64,000 nt of DNA, from positions 1 to 64,000 of the forward strand of contig JBOGLA010000028.1 of assembly GCA_050746185.1 (NCBI GenBank). The letters are read 5' to 3'. Source of the stretch: PALSA-188 sp050746185. Its GTDB lineage: Bacteria > Acidobacteriota > Terriglobia > Terriglobales > Acidobacteriaceae. How positions within the stretch are numbered: position 1 is the stretch's first letter; each line of letters opens with the position of its first letter. Shown in pieces: positions 41,610-50,594 of this stretch. Position numbers and translations under genes: made by a program. A model generated the notes under the pieces. The model worked only from the letters and a program-made list of their open reading frames with translations, searched no databases and was not told where the DNA came from.

Positions 41610-42401
41610 GTGGTAAGGTCTCAACTCGTGAAGTCAAGCATATCTGCATCTGAGGAAACCGTTGTAACCGGCGCCGCTCCAGAAGGAGCCGGCGATCCGG
41701 AGTCGGCGGCGCGCGCGGTTCGTCAGATGTTCACTTCGATTGCCCCGCGGTACGACCTGCTCAATCATGTTCTCTCGTTCAATGTAGACCGCCTGTGGTG
41801 GGGAAGAACTGCCCGGAGTTTCGCGGAAGTGTTGTCGCGGCCGGATGCGAGGGTATTGGATTTGTGCTGTGGGACGGGAGACTTGACGCTTGCTCTCTTG
41901 AAGAAGTCCAAAGTTTTTTCGGGAAGGATTGTAGGCGCCGATTTTGCGCATCCCATGTTGCAGCGTGCAAAGCAGAAGGCCGCCCGCACTTCGTTGCAAT
42001 TCATGGAAGCCGATGCGCTTCGCATCCCGGTTGTGGACGCGCAATTTGATCTTGTAACCTCAGCCTTTGGATTCAGAAATCTTGCCGACTACGATGCGGG
42101 TTTGCGGGAAATTGCGCGCGTGCTGCGGCCCGGAGGGGAATGTGGAATCCTCGATTTTGGAGCGCCTGACGGGTTTATCGGAAAGCTTTATCGAATTTAT
42201 TTCAAGCACGTCCTTCCCGCGGTCGGTTCGCTCATCTCCGGCGTTCAGGGACCCTACCGGTATCTTCCAGCATCGGTGGAGCGATTTCCATCTCCGTCGG
42301 AGATGCTGAAGCGAATGGAGCGTGCGGGACTGGCTGAAGTTTCCTGGACGCCATACACCTTTGGGATTGCCGGCCTGTTCCGCGGCAGGAAGCGGCGGTA
42401 G
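41610..42401 (+). CDS. ubiE: Demethylmenaquinone/2-methoxy-6-polyprenyl-benzoquinol methyltransferase
   Basis: A 263-residue SAM-dependent methyltransferase that makes menaquinone from demethylmenaquinone (MenG) and can also serve ubiquinone synthesis (UbiE). YDLLNHVLSFNVDRLWW near the N-terminus, then VLDLCCGTGDLTLALL (SAM site), VTSAFGFRNL and LRPGGECGILDF are the classical UbiE/MenG motifs. With mqnE and the UbiA gene it completes late menaquinone steps, and menaquinone is what the neighbours suggest. Start GTG 41610, with another GTG at 41628. It lies 67 bases after the HPF-fusion gene and may share its transcript. Confidence 0.93.
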   Translation: MVRSQLVKSSISASEETVVTGAAPEGAGDPESAARAVRQMFTSIAPRYDLLNHVLSFNVDRLWWGRTARSFAEVLSRPDARVLDLCCGTGDLTLALLKKSKVFSGRIVGADFAHPMLQRAKQKAARTSLQFMEADALRIPVVDAQFDLVTSAFGFRNLADYDAGLREIARVLRPGGECGILDFGAPDGFIGKLYRIYFKHVLPAVGSLISGVQGPYRYLPASVERFPSPSEMLKRMERAGLAEVSWTPYTFGIAGLFRGRKRR

Positions 42402-42417
42402 TGCAAGAAAGCGGCGA

Positions 42418-43512
42418 TTATGCTTCGGCTGGGCTTTCTGCCTTAACCGGGGAAGGAACAGCAAAACTGTCCGCAAAGGCTTCGGAAATTGTGTAACGAA
42501 TCACATCCTCATAGTAGGGCCCGAGAAAGTCGCGCAAGCGCCCAGTATTGATGATTGGCCCATCGAATAAATAGTCCACAGCTTCGGGGGGAAACTCGGA
42601 GACCCCAATCTTCTGCAAAATGCTCATAAGCTGCCGGGTCGCCCATCGGCCGGGGATTCGCAATAGTTTCGTCCCCGAAATTTCGGCGCAAGTCTGTAGC
42701 GCGAGAGGTTCGCCCCGCCCCGCAACGTTCAGAATGGTTAGCCGCTTTGATTCCGGGTCGGTTTTCCGGAGAATAAACTGAATGACCCGCGCAACGTCTT
42801 CGACGTGAACGAACTGAATCTGGCTTTGGGCGTATTTTTTCCCCCACGGCAGGATGCACGGCAAGCGCTTACCGTCCTTCATCACTCTCACATCTCGACT
42901 GTCAGGATCACGGGGCGGCGCGCCGCGAAACGCGCCAACGAAGTAATTCGAAATTCCGGCTCCTGCGAACACCGCGGAACGCAACAGGTACACGCTGCAC
43001 CCTCTAGCGGACGGAGCGCGCTGCTGGACAGCCTGGTCTGCCTCTAACTTGTGGATTGCAAGCGAAAGGGAAGCAGCGGCGAGCTTTTGATCTTCGGAAA
43101 CCGGCCCGCCCAGACGGGTTCCGTAAGCAAGAGCGCAGCTCAGAAATATAAATTTCTTTATGATTTCTTCATCGCGATTCACTTCGGTGAGTGCCTCAAA
43201 AACACGAGCGGTGCCCGCGACATTGATCTGCCACGTCCGGGCGGCATCATCACTTCGAGAACCAGAACTACCGGTGAAAGAAGCCAGATGAATGACGGCG
43301 ACCGGACGGAGGGTCCGCATCAGGAGAAACAATTCCCGGCATGACTCTTCCAGACCCAAATCCAGCCGGACAAAATTCACGGTATGACTCGTCCCCGGCG
43401 GGGTCAGGCCAATTCCGGTAACTGCATACTCCTTCAAATGCGGTAAAAGCCTGATCCCCAGGCGGCCGGAGATTCCCGTGAGTATAAGGTTCGGCTTGTC
43501 CTCATCCATCAC
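42418..43512 (-). CDS. NAD-dependent epimerase/dehydratase family protein, atypical
   Basis: A 364-residue extended SDR-type protein. The Rossmann motif is LTGISGRLGIRLLPHL (11-26), and VIHLASFTGSS and FLSCALAYGTRL follow. At the position of the usual Y-x3-K it has LAIHK, so the catalytic tyrosine is replaced by leucine while the lysine remains. The C-terminal part is a substrate domain ending in a short charged tail. This suggests loss or change of activity, or a binding role. It overlaps the end of the parvulin gene by 4 bases (43509-43512) and is therefore translated downstream of it. The substrate is unknown. Confidence 0.65.
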   Translation of the reverse strand: MMDEDKPNLILTGISGRLGIRLLPHLKEYAVTGIGLTPPGTSHTVNFVRLDLGLEESCRELFLLMRTLRPVAVIHLASFTGSSGSRSDDAARTWQINVAGTARVFEALTEVNRDEEIIKKFIFLSCALAYGTRLGGPVSEDQKLAAASLSLAIHKLEADQAVQQRAPSARGCSVYLLRSAVFAGAGISNYFVGAFRGAPPRDPDSRDVRVMKDGKRLPCILPWGKKYAQSQIQFVHVEDVARVIQFILRKTDPESKRLTILNVAGRGEPLALQTCAEISGTKLLRIPGRWATRQLMSILQKIGVSEFPPEAVDYLFDGPIINTGRLRDFLGPYYEDVIRYTISEAFADSFAVPSPVKAESPAEA

Positions 43513-44588
43513 TTCGGCCCGGTTGAAGGCTCACTCTCTGGGGTATGAGGGCCACGCATTCCCTGCGGCGAATTTGCGGGAGGCGCTGGCGATTTTGAGG
43601 CGAAATAGGCTTCGTCGAAGCTCGGCTTGGCGGATTGTTGCATTGTCTGCACATCATCCTGCATTTTCTGTTTTTGCAAGCTTGACCGAATCTCATCCTT
43701 TACGCGGTCAAGCGGAATCGTGTCCTTCGATTCCAGCTTGTAAACAAAATATCCAGCTGGATCGGTCAACACTTGGGACACCTCCCCGGTCTTCATATCC
43801 AGCACACTGGCCTGTGATGGCGGAAGAGAGGCACGGCGAACCTTTTCCATTTTTACCGCCGGAGGGGTGGCTTTGAAATTGGCGAATTTGTAGGCTTCCG
43901 CCTCCAGTTTTGTAAAATCTTCTCCCGCCGCCGCCCTTGCTCGCAGGTCGTCAGCTTCCTTCTTCATCGCCGCTTCGGAATCCCCCTGCTGTTTCTTGGC
44001 GTCCGCGGCGCTCAAGGGTTCCTTGGGAGGAGTTTGCTGCTGTTGCGTTCGCGGAATATAAAGGCGATCCAACGTCGCTTCTTCGTAAGCGGCTTTATTG
44101 TTCCGGTAATAATTTTCGATTTCCTGGTCGGGAATCTTGGCCGAGTCTTCCTGAAGGCTCTGTGCCAATTGGCGAGTCAAAACCTGCAATCGCGCCAGCT
44201 TCAAGAGTTCCTCGTAATGCTCGCCCCGGTCCAGGCCCCGCTTATGCGCTTCGTTGGCCATGATGAGTGCAGTTGCATATTGAGTGGCAAACTGCTTTTC
44301 CGCCTGCGGTGGCACTTTCAAAGTATCCACCAATCGCTCGAATTCAGCTCGAGTGACAACGGTCTTACATTCCGCTCCGGCGTTTTTCTGGGCGCCGGCA
44401 GTCTTCGCTTCGGGCGAAGCGCAAACGCCTTTAATGGTGATAACGGCCGGATTAGAAACCTGCTTCGTCGCAGTCTTAGTGCCCGAAGATCTGGCTGACT
44501 CGCGAGGCTTTGCGCTCGTGGCCGGTGAACCTTCCTGGCCGACTGCAAAACTCGCGACCAGAAGAAATAACAATACAAATCGCATCAT
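43509..44588 (-). CDS. SurA/PrsA-like peptidylprolyl isomerase
   Basis: A 359-residue secreted protein starting at ATG 44588 with GGAGGAA upstream. The signal peptide (MMRFVLLFLLVASFAVG) is followed by a charged linker. A SurA-N-type helical region (about 75-160) includes TRAEFERLVDTLKVPPQAEK, and a parvulin-like domain (about 175-310) has ADDLRARAAAGEDFTKLEAE and VLDMKTGEVSQVLTDPAGYF. It probably folds envelope proteins in the periplasm. Its stop overlaps the following SDR start by 4 bases. Cysteines in GVCASPE and AECKT are unusual for a SurA homologue and could form a disulfide. Confidence 0.75.
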   Translation of the reverse strand: MMRFVLLFLLVASFAVGQEGSPATSAKPRESARSSGTKTATKQVSNPAVITIKGVCASPEAKTAGAQKNAGAECKTVVTRAEFERLVDTLKVPPQAEKQFATQYATALIMANEAHKRGLDRGEHYEELLKLARLQVLTRQLAQSLQEDSAKIPDQEIENYYRNNKAAYEEATLDRLYIPRTQQQQTPPKEPLSAADAKKQQGDSEAAMKKEADDLRARAAAGEDFTKLEAEAYKFANFKATPPAVKMEKVRRASLPPSQASVLDMKTGEVSQVLTDPAGYFVYKLESKDTIPLDRVKDEIRSSLQKQKMQDDVQTMQQSAKPSFDEAYFASKSPAPPANSPQGMRGPHTPESEPSTGPK

Positions 44589-44746
44589 GCAGGAAATTCC
44601 TCCAGAAAATTGAAAGGGACATCGAAATCGTAGCACAATGCCCCGCTGAATAGACGGCGCATGGCTTTTCCGAGCCAATAACTTCCGGGGCATCCTTCGT
44701 CCCAGTCCAAGTTGGCGAAATACACCGGTCCGGCGATAATGCCCTC

Positions 44747-46177
44747 ATGGCGGATGCCCACCTGGCCTATAGCTCGCAATCCATGCGAAGGGAAAAGCGC
44801 GCCGTCGCCGGCAGTTCGGTGCTTGCTTCCCTGGCGATCACTGCTTTAAAAATTGTTGTCGGCCTGACCACCGGCAGCTTGGGCATTCTATCGGAGGCCG
44901 CCCATTCAGCGCTGGACCTGATCGCCTCAATCATTACTCTTTTCTCCGTGCAGGTTTCAGATAAACCGGCCGATGCCGACCACCAGTACGGCCACGGCAA
45001 AGTTGAGAATTTTTCAGCGTTCATCGAAACCGGTTTGTTGCTTCTGACCTGCGTCTGGATTATTTACGAGGCTATCAACCGGCTGTTTTTCCATCACGTG
45101 GATATTGAGCCCACGGTGGCCGCCTTTCTCGTCATGTTCTTTTCCATGCTGCTGGACTTTTGGCGATCCCATGCCTTGGGCAGGATCGCCGCCAAATATG
45201 ACAGCCAGGCTTTAGAGGCGGACGCGCTCCACTATTCCACGGATATTTGGTCCAGCGGCGTTGTGGTTGTTGGCCTGTTACTGGTAATGATTGGGCACAA
45301 ATTTGCCTTGGGATGGTTGCGCGACGCCGACCCGGTGGCAGCTCTCTTTGTCGCGGGAGTGGTAGTTTATGTGAGTTCCAGGCTCGCGCGCAAGACAGTG
45401 GATGCTTTGTTGGACGCCGCTCCCGCTGGAGTGCGTCTTCGCATCATAGCCGCCCTGCGCAATGTCGAGGGATTGCTTGAAGTGGATCGCGTTCGCATTC
45501 GCCGGGCGGGAAACAAATACTTTGCCGACCTCTCCATTGGATTGGCCCGCAACGTTACCTTTCAGCGTTCGGAGCAGGTTGCGGACGCGGTAACCGCCGC
45601 GGTGCATAATGTTCTGCCGGACGCCGACGTCGTAGTCCATTCCACGCCGCGCGCCGCTTACACGGAGAATGTGTTTGACAGGGTGCGCGCCGTTGCCACC
45701 CGGCATAATTACAATGTGCATGATGTCAGCGTTCAGAATTTGCATGGACGTTTGCACGTCGAGCAGCATCTCGAACTCGATGAACATTTGAGTTTGAAAG
45801 AAGCTCACGATCACGTCACCCTGCTGGAATCTGAAATTCGCCGCGAAGTTCCAGAAATTTCGTCCATCCTGACTCACATCGAAAGCGAGCCCGCCACCAT
45901 CGAGAAGGGTGACGAAATCCGTCGTGACGCCGGATTGGAGAGACATCTCAAGAAAGTGGCTGCCCAGTTTCCAGAGATTCTTGACGTGCACGACATAGCT
46001 GTGAAGCGCGTCAGCAACAGATTGCATGTGTCCTGCCATTGCACTCTGTCGGATGAATTGCCGCTGTCCCGCGTGCACGATATTTCGACCGAGTTGGAAA
46101 TTCGATTCAAGCAGGAGGAGCCGTCTTTGTTCCGTGTGCTAATCCATCCGGAACCGAGAACGGACAATCGGCGGTAG
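44747..46177 (+). CDS. Cation diffusion facilitator with three C-terminal dimer domains
   Basis: A 476-residue CDF transporter. The membrane domain (about 20-210) has six helices with the metal-site histidine/aspartate pairs HSALD and HYSTD and the histidine/glycine motif DADHQYGHGKVE. This fits Zn(II)/Fe(II) export across the inner membrane with proton exchange. The C-terminal cytosolic part is about 265 residues, containing three successive ZT_dimer-like modules at about 215-303, 305-385 and 386-470. CDF proteins usually carry one. Substrate probably zinc or another divalent cation. The gene starts 158 bases from the divergent foldase gene, and an EamA gene follows 8 bases later. Confidence 0.85.
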   Translation: MADAHLAYSSQSMRREKRAVAGSSVLASLAITALKIVVGLTTGSLGILSEAAHSALDLIASIITLFSVQVSDKPADADHQYGHGKVENFSAFIETGLLLLTCVWIIYEAINRLFFHHVDIEPTVAAFLVMFFSMLLDFWRSHALGRIAAKYDSQALEADALHYSTDIWSSGVVVVGLLLVMIGHKFALGWLRDADPVAALFVAGVVVYVSSRLARKTVDALLDAAPAGVRLRIIAALRNVEGLLEVDRVRIRRAGNKYFADLSIGLARNVTFQRSEQVADAVTAAVHNVLPDADVVVHSTPRAAYTENVFDRVRAVATRHNYNVHDVSVQNLHGRLHVEQHLELDEHLSLKEAHDHVTLLESEIRREVPEISSILTHIESEPATIEKGDEIRRDAGLERHLKKVAAQFPEILDVHDIAVKRVSNRLHVSCHCTLSDELPLSRVHDISTELEIRFKQEEPSLFRVLIHPEPRTDNRR

Positions 46178-46185
46178 CGAGTGGA

Positions 46186-47157
46186 ATGGAGAGTCAGTCT
46201 TCTTTGCCCGGTAAAACGCACCCATTGCGCGGATACCTTTACATCGCAACTGCGACGTTTTTTTGGGGAGTCTCGGCAGCCATGGGGCGGGCGGCGTTCA
46301 CCGGACGCTTGCGCTTGCCTGGTCCTTCTTTCGCTCCGATCAATCCGCTGATTCTTTCCCAGAGCCGCGCAACGCTGTCATTACTTTTTCTGCTGCCGAT
46401 TTTGGGGGTCCGTCGCGGCTGGAGAGGCTTAAGAATATCCCGCGTGGATTCCGTTCGCATGGCCCTTCTTGGAGTATTTGGAATCGCAGCCGCCAACTAT
46501 TTCTATTACCTCGCCATACAAGAAACCACAGTTGCGACCGCGATAACGGTGCAATATACCGCGCCCATCTGGGTCTTGCTTTATATGGTTGCACGGGGTT
46601 TTCAGAAGCCGACGATTCAAAAAGTGGCCGCAGTCGCGCTGGCAGTCATGGGCATCGCGATCGCCATCGGCGCGTTCGGCTCGGACCACGCATCCCTGAA
46701 CTTGATCGGCGTCGCCGCGGCACTGCTGGCGGCGTTTGCATATGCGTTTTATAACATCGCAGGACACAGCCTGATGGCGAGGCATGATCATTGGACCGTC
46801 ATGCTGTATATGCTGCTGGCGGCATCAGTCTTCTGGCTCTTCATAAATCCACCATGGAAAATCATTGCCGCCCGGTACTCCGCGACGCAATGGCTGTTTC
46901 TTTCGGTATTTTCGCTGACCTCAATGTTAATTCCATTTTCTTTTTATTTCGCGGGTTTGCGTTATCTTGAACCTACGCGTGCTGTTGTAACCAGCTGCCT
47001 GGAACCGATATTTGCCATCCTGATCGCCGCGGTTGCGTTGGGCGAAGCGGTGCACCCCGTCCAAGGCGTGGGAATGATGATGGTGCTGGCGGCCATCGTT
47101 AGCATCCAGATGCCGGAGGCAAGAACACGTACAAATGTGGAGCAGCAGTTCGACTAA
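46186..47157 (+). CDS. EamA/DMT-family transporter
   Basis: A 323-residue membrane protein with ten predicted helices in two repeated EamA halves, about 18-155 and 165-310. IATATFFWGVSAAMGRAAF in helix 1, YLAIQETTVATAITVQYTAP in the first half and FAGLRYLEPTRAVVTSCLEPIFAIL in the second are characteristic of drug/metabolite exporters. The substrate cannot be predicted. It is probably co-transcribed with the CDF gene, 8 bases upstream, and the next gene is convergent, with its stop 1 base away. Confidence 0.8.
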   Translation: MESQSSLPGKTHPLRGYLYIATATFFWGVSAAMGRAAFTGRLRLPGPSFAPINPLILSQSRATLSLLFLLPILGVRRGWRGLRISRVDSVRMALLGVFGIAAANYFYYLAIQETTVATAITVQYTAPIWVLLYMVARGFQKPTIQKVAAVALAVMGIAIAIGAFGSDHASLNLIGVAAALLAAFAYAFYNIAGHSLMARHDHWTVMLYMLLAASVFWLFINPPWKIIAARYSATQWLFLSVFSLTSMLIPFSFYFAGLRYLEPTRAVVTSCLEPIFAILIAAVALGEAVHPVQGVGMMMVLAAIVSIQMPEARTRTNVEQQFD

Positions 47158-47158
47158 T

Positions 47159-48139
47159 TCAAAGCACTTTAAGTTCTCGATCCGCTAAGGCCACGCCGGA
47201 TTGTGACTTGAGCCGATCAAAATAGTGCTGTGTGTTCCTTACATCGCGTCCGATTTGCTCACGTAGAGATTCCACCGATGGGAACTTGATCTCATCACGC
47301 AAGCGTCTTAGGAAATAAATCCTGACTGCCGTTTCTTTCGCCATTTCGAGGGGATGAAAATTCAGCAAGTGAGATTCAATGGCAAAAGAATCGGCCCCGA
47401 AAGTTGGGCGGTTCCCTATATTCGTCACGGAATCGAAGCATTCTTCACCAATCCGGGTGCTGGTAATGTAAACCCCGTCTTTCGGAACGAGTTCGTCATA
47501 TGCAGCCAGGTTGATGGTGGGAACGGCGTATTTGGAACCATATCCCCGGCCATGCGCGGGATTGGATTGAATACTGAACGGCCTGCCCAAAAGATGGCGG
47601 GCCCGGCTGACTTCGCCATCTTTCAACAGGCTTCGAATATGGGTGCTGGACACGGGTTCGCGCCTCACGCGCATCTCAGGATAAAGCTTTACATCGAAGC
47701 CCATGCGACGTCCGAACATCTTTAGAATGTCCGCGTCCCCAGATGCTTTCCATCCGAAACGAAAGTTATAACCTTCATGCACTTCATCAGCACGTAACCG
47801 GCTTTTGAGAATATCGCGGGCAAAGGATTGAGGAGTCATCTCGGAAAGATCATTGGTGAATGGGAGAACCATCGTGGCGTCGATTCCTGTCGCGGCAATC
47901 AGTCTCAATTTCTCCTGGATAGGTGTGATCAGCCTGAGTTCATTCTCCGGGCGAAGAATTCGCGTGGGATGCGGCTCGAAAGTCACCGCCAGCGAGCGCT
48001 TTCGCTGGGACAGGCCGCGTCCGGCGATTTCTTTCAATACCCGCGCATGGGCGAGGTGTACTCCATCGAAGTTGCCTACGCTAATAATCGTGGCGCCGAA
48101 ATCGGAAGGCAGATCGTCGAGTTTGAGAAATACTTCCAT
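47159..48139 (-). CDS. ribF: Bifunctional riboflavin kinase/FAD synthetase
   Basis: A 326-residue bifunctional enzyme making FMN and FAD. The N-terminal FMN adenylyltransferase domain (to about 175) has ISVGNFDGVHLAH with the H-x-G-H-type nucleotide site and VTFEPHPTRILRP. TNDLSEMTPQSFARDIL and SSTHIRSLL follow. The C-terminal riboflavin kinase domain includes GRGYGSKYAVPTINLA and GVYITSTRIGEECFDSVTNIG. It is the usual length. I choose ATG 48139; TTG 48160, overlapping the preceding gene, would add 7 residues. Overlap or close spacing with the MBL-fold gene indicates an operon with ygfZ, DUF1844 and the MBL gene. Confidence 0.93.
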   Translation of the reverse strand: MEVFLKLDDLPSDFGATIISVGNFDGVHLAHARVLKEIAGRGLSQRKRSLAVTFEPHPTRILRPENELRLITPIQEKLRLIAATGIDATMVLPFTNDLSEMTPQSFARDILKSRLRADEVHEGYNFRFGWKASGDADILKMFGRRMGFDVKLYPEMRVRREPVSSTHIRSLLKDGEVSRARHLLGRPFSIQSNPAHGRGYGSKYAVPTINLAAYDELVPKDGVYITSTRIGEECFDSVTNIGNRPTFGADSFAIESHLLNFHPLEMAKETAVRIYFLRRLRDEIKFPSVESLREQIGRDVRNTQHYFDRLKSQSGVALADRELKVL

Positions 48140-48156
48140 ACTACGAAAACGAAAGA

Positions 48157-48939
48157 TCAATCCTCTCTAATCTCAAAATCCAGTTTCATGCCGTCATACG
48201 AAAGCCGCACATTCTCCGGAAATGAAGAGTTCGTGCCCGCGTGAGGCAAGTCATGGCAGATATGCGTAAAGAAAGCCCGCTTGGGCTGGAGCTTTTCAAC
48301 AATTCGAAGCGAATTCTCAACCGTGGAATGGGTAGGATGCGGCTGCCGCCTCAATGCATCGAGGAACAGGACGTCCAAGTTTCGCAGCTGTGCCATTGAT
48401 TCCTCGGGAATCTCGCTGTGATCGGTGAGGTATGCGGCAGAACCAAAGCGAAAGCCGAGGATTTCGGTTTCGCCATGGATAACCGTTATTGGTTGAAACT
48501 CTGCTCCGAACAAATTCAACGGGCCGGTGATTTCAATCAGTTCAAGCTGAGGGAGGCCGCCAAACTTATAGGACGGCGCGAAAATGTATCCGAACATGGC
48601 ACGAATGAACTCGACGGCTTCCCGTCGCGCGTAGAGCGGCAGCTTGCCGGGCCTGTGGAGATAACTCAAAGGCCTGAGGTCGTCAATTCCTAAAAGATGA
48701 TCGGCGTGGGTGTGCGTGTAAAGTACGGCGTCCAGTTTTCGGATGCGCTCGCGGATAGCCTGTTCGCGAAAATCAGGAGTAGTGTCAATCAGTACCGCGT
48801 AACCCGCATATTCGACCAGTATAGAGGGGCGGCTACGGCGGTCCCTGGGATCGGCCGAATGGCAGACGGCGCAATCGCAACCGATCGTCGGAACTCCCAC
48901 CGACGTCCCACTGCCCAACACAGTCAGGGTAGCCTTCAT
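48157..48939 (-). CDS. Metallo-beta-lactamase-fold hydrolase
   Basis: A 260-residue hydrolase starting at ATG 48939, overlapping the DUF1844 stop by 4 bases. VLGSGTSVGVPTIGCDCAVC near the N-terminus, then HTHADHLLGIDDLR (H-x-H-x-D-H metal ligands), YLTDHSEIPEE and THICHDL are characteristic of the PhnP-like group of the MBL fold. Known PhnP enzymes hydrolyse phosphoribosyl 1,2-cyclic phosphate; others in the group have different phosphodiester substrates. No phosphonate-degradation genes are here, so the actual substrate is unknown. It is the third gene of the ygfZ-DUF1844-MBL-ribF operon on the minus strand. Confidence 0.82.
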   Translation of the reverse strand: MKATLTVLGSGTSVGVPTIGCDCAVCHSADPRDRRSRPSILVEYAGYAVLIDTTPDFREQAIRERIRKLDAVLYTHTHADHLLGIDDLRPLSYLHRPGKLPLYARREAVEFIRAMFGYIFAPSYKFGGLPQLELIEITGPLNLFGAEFQPITVIHGETEILGFRFGSAAYLTDHSEIPEESMAQLRNLDVLFLDALRRQPHPTHSTVENSLRIVEKLQPKRAFFTHICHDLPHAGTNSSFPENVRLSYDGMKLDFEIRED

Positions 48940-49514
48940 CGCTTGGCGGCTGCGGACACGGACGCTTGGGGAGGACGAGCCAGGGCGTTGGTTACTTCCA
49001 CGTAAGCCATGCGCAACTCGTAAAGGCAATTTTGCAGGAACGTTGCTTCCGCATTGGTCAAATTCCCCTTGGTTTTTTCTGACAGCAGGCTGAGTGTGTC
49101 AATGGTTTGGCGCGCGCCAATCAGGTCGAGGCGCGGCTGTCCGCCCTCCTCTTGCATGAGGCCCAGTTGCAGCATGGCCGTCATGTAAAGGGAGGCCATG
49201 AAGCGTTCGAAGGTCATTTCCAATTCTGTGGCAGAATGTCCGCTCTGCTCGACGCGGGAGTCCAAATCCCTTGAAGATTTTCGGTATGCTTCCGCCTGCG
49301 CTTGCAGTTCAGAGGCACTCGGAGATGGCGGCATTTCGTCCGCCTGTTCCGGCGCAATGGCACCGCGCGAAGAATCCGGCCCAGCCGCGGCCACGGGCGG
49401 AGCCGGCGTGGTGGTCGAAACCTGTTCTTCTGAAATATCCTTGCGCACTTCACCATCAGAGGTGAACAATCTTCGGTCAGTTACGGTAAAGGTTTCCTGT
49501 TTCTTTTCTGGCAT
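48936..49514 (-). CDS. DUF1844-domain protein
   Basis: A 192-residue soluble protein. The N-terminal ~100 residues are charged and proline-rich without structure. Residues about 105-180 form the DUF1844 domain, with TFERFMASLYMTAMLQLGLM and RQTIDTLSLLSEKTKGNLTN, a helical pair seen in a small family of unknown function found in Acidobacteria and related phyla. No catalytic residues or membrane segment are apparent. It lies 10 bases downstream of ygfZ and overlaps the MBL-fold gene start. Co-transcription with ribF and ygfZ suggests a link to cofactor or iron-sulfur processes, by context only. Confidence 0.75.
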   Translation of the reverse strand: MPEKKQETFTVTDRRLFTSDGEVRKDISEEQVSTTTPAPPVAAAGPDSSRGAIAPEQADEMPPSPSASELQAQAEAYRKSSRDLDSRVEQSGHSATELEMTFERFMASLYMTAMLQLGLMQEEGGQPRLDLIGARQTIDTLSLLSEKTKGNLTNAEATFLQNCLYELRMAYVEVTNALARPPQASVSAAAKR

Positions 49515-49523
49515 AATTTTCCT

Positions 49524-50576
49524 TCAATGTTGAAAAACTTCGGAGAACGGGAGAGTCGTGACGTTGAGGTTTGTACCGTTCATCGGAATCGGCATAGCTG
49601 TCATCGCTATCTCGCGCCTAATATATCCCAGAGCAACGAGGTAAGGACCGTTTGCAAGGGGCAGGGAAGCCGCACTGGTGATCTCCCCCACGTCTTTGCC
49701 TTCCACATTGATTTTGGTTCCCGGTTCGGGCAGCGGCCCATCAACTTTGAATCCTGTAAACATTCGGTGGACATTTCCCCGCGATCGAATCCGTTCCACA
49801 ATTTCCTGCCCGATGTAGCACCCCTTGGTAAAATGGAGCGCCCGCTGTTGTCCTGTTTCCTGAGGCAAATCTCGTTCGCGGATGTCCTTGCCGAACTGCG
49901 GCACTCCCTGCGCGATGCGAAGCAAGCCTATGGCTGTGGCGCCTACCGGCCTGATCCCATTATTTCTCAGCGCGCCCCGCAAGGAAGCGATATTTTCCGG
50001 GGGCGCCCACAGTTCATACGATGGAACAACCGGGCTATCCCCTCGAACGACGGTCAGCGGAACGTTTCGCCAGGTCGCGTCAACCAAATTGAGCGGCGGT
50101 AATTCCGGAAACTCCAACCCCGCATTTGCCAGCGCTGTCCGTGCCTCGGGACCGGCGATTCCCACAGCGCTAAGTTTGTCACTGTTATCGTTGACCTCGA
50201 CGTCATCCATGATGATGTAGTGGTCAAAGAGTTCCAGCACTTTTTGCAGTTGGAAACGGTCCGTATCCACCAGCAGCGAATCGCCGCGATTGTACGCATA
50301 GAGATCGCCCAGGATTCGGCCCTGCGGGTTAAGCACAAAGGCGTAAACTCCACTCCCAACCCCCAGATCGCGCACGTTGTTGGTGACAATACCATTCAGC
50401 CAGCGCACCCGGTCAGAGCCGGTGAGAGAAGCTTTGGCACGCAATTCCAATCCGTAAACGCCGCATTTTGAACGCAATGCCTCGAATTCGGCGGGTACAT
50501 CGCCGAAGTCCGGCGTCCCTATATATTCCTCCGCCCGGGGCGTAATCGGCCTGTCTTGAGATGCAGTCGGAATCAT
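49524..50576 (-). CDS. ygfZ: Folate-binding YgfZ/GcvT-like protein
   Basis: A 350-residue cytoplasmic protein with the GcvT-type tetrahydrofolate fold. The diagnostic K-G-C-Y-I-G-Q-E motif is in FTKGCYIGQEIVERIRSRG (near 235-253). YgfZ assists repair or assembly of certain iron-sulfur enzymes, such as MiaB, by using folate. It is not glycine-cleavage GcvT, since no gcvH or gcvP is nearby and the KGCYxGQE signature is that of YgfZ. It is first in the operon ygfZ-DUF1844-MBL-ribF. A TATAAT hexamer lies only 12 bases upstream of ATG 50576, so its mRNA may be almost leaderless. Confidence 0.85.
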   Translation of the reverse strand: MIPTASQDRPITPRAEEYIGTPDFGDVPAEFEALRSKCGVYGLELRAKASLTGSDRVRWLNGIVTNNVRDLGVGSGVYAFVLNPQGRILGDLYAYNRGDSLLVDTDRFQLQKVLELFDHYIIMDDVEVNDNSDKLSAVGIAGPEARTALANAGLEFPELPPLNLVDATWRNVPLTVVRGDSPVVPSYELWAPPENIASLRGALRNNGIRPVGATAIGLLRIAQGVPQFGKDIRERDLPQETGQQRALHFTKGCYIGQEIVERIRSRGNVHRMFTGFKVDGPLPEPGTKINVEGKDVGEITSAASLPLANGPYLVALGYIRREIAMTAMPIPMNGTNLNVTTLPFSEVFQH

Positions 50577-50588
50577 CTGAACTGCTTC

Positions 50589-50594
50589 ATTATA
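50589..50594 (-). promoter_or_regulatory. Consensus -10 hexamer just upstream of ygfZ
   Basis: On the minus strand TATAAT occupies 50594-50589, and ATG 50576 follows 12 bases later. No good -35 is present 17 bp upstream. If this is the -10, transcription would begin about 6 bases before the start codon. The 294-bp divergent interval to phoH otherwise shows no gene. Confidence 0.35.
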
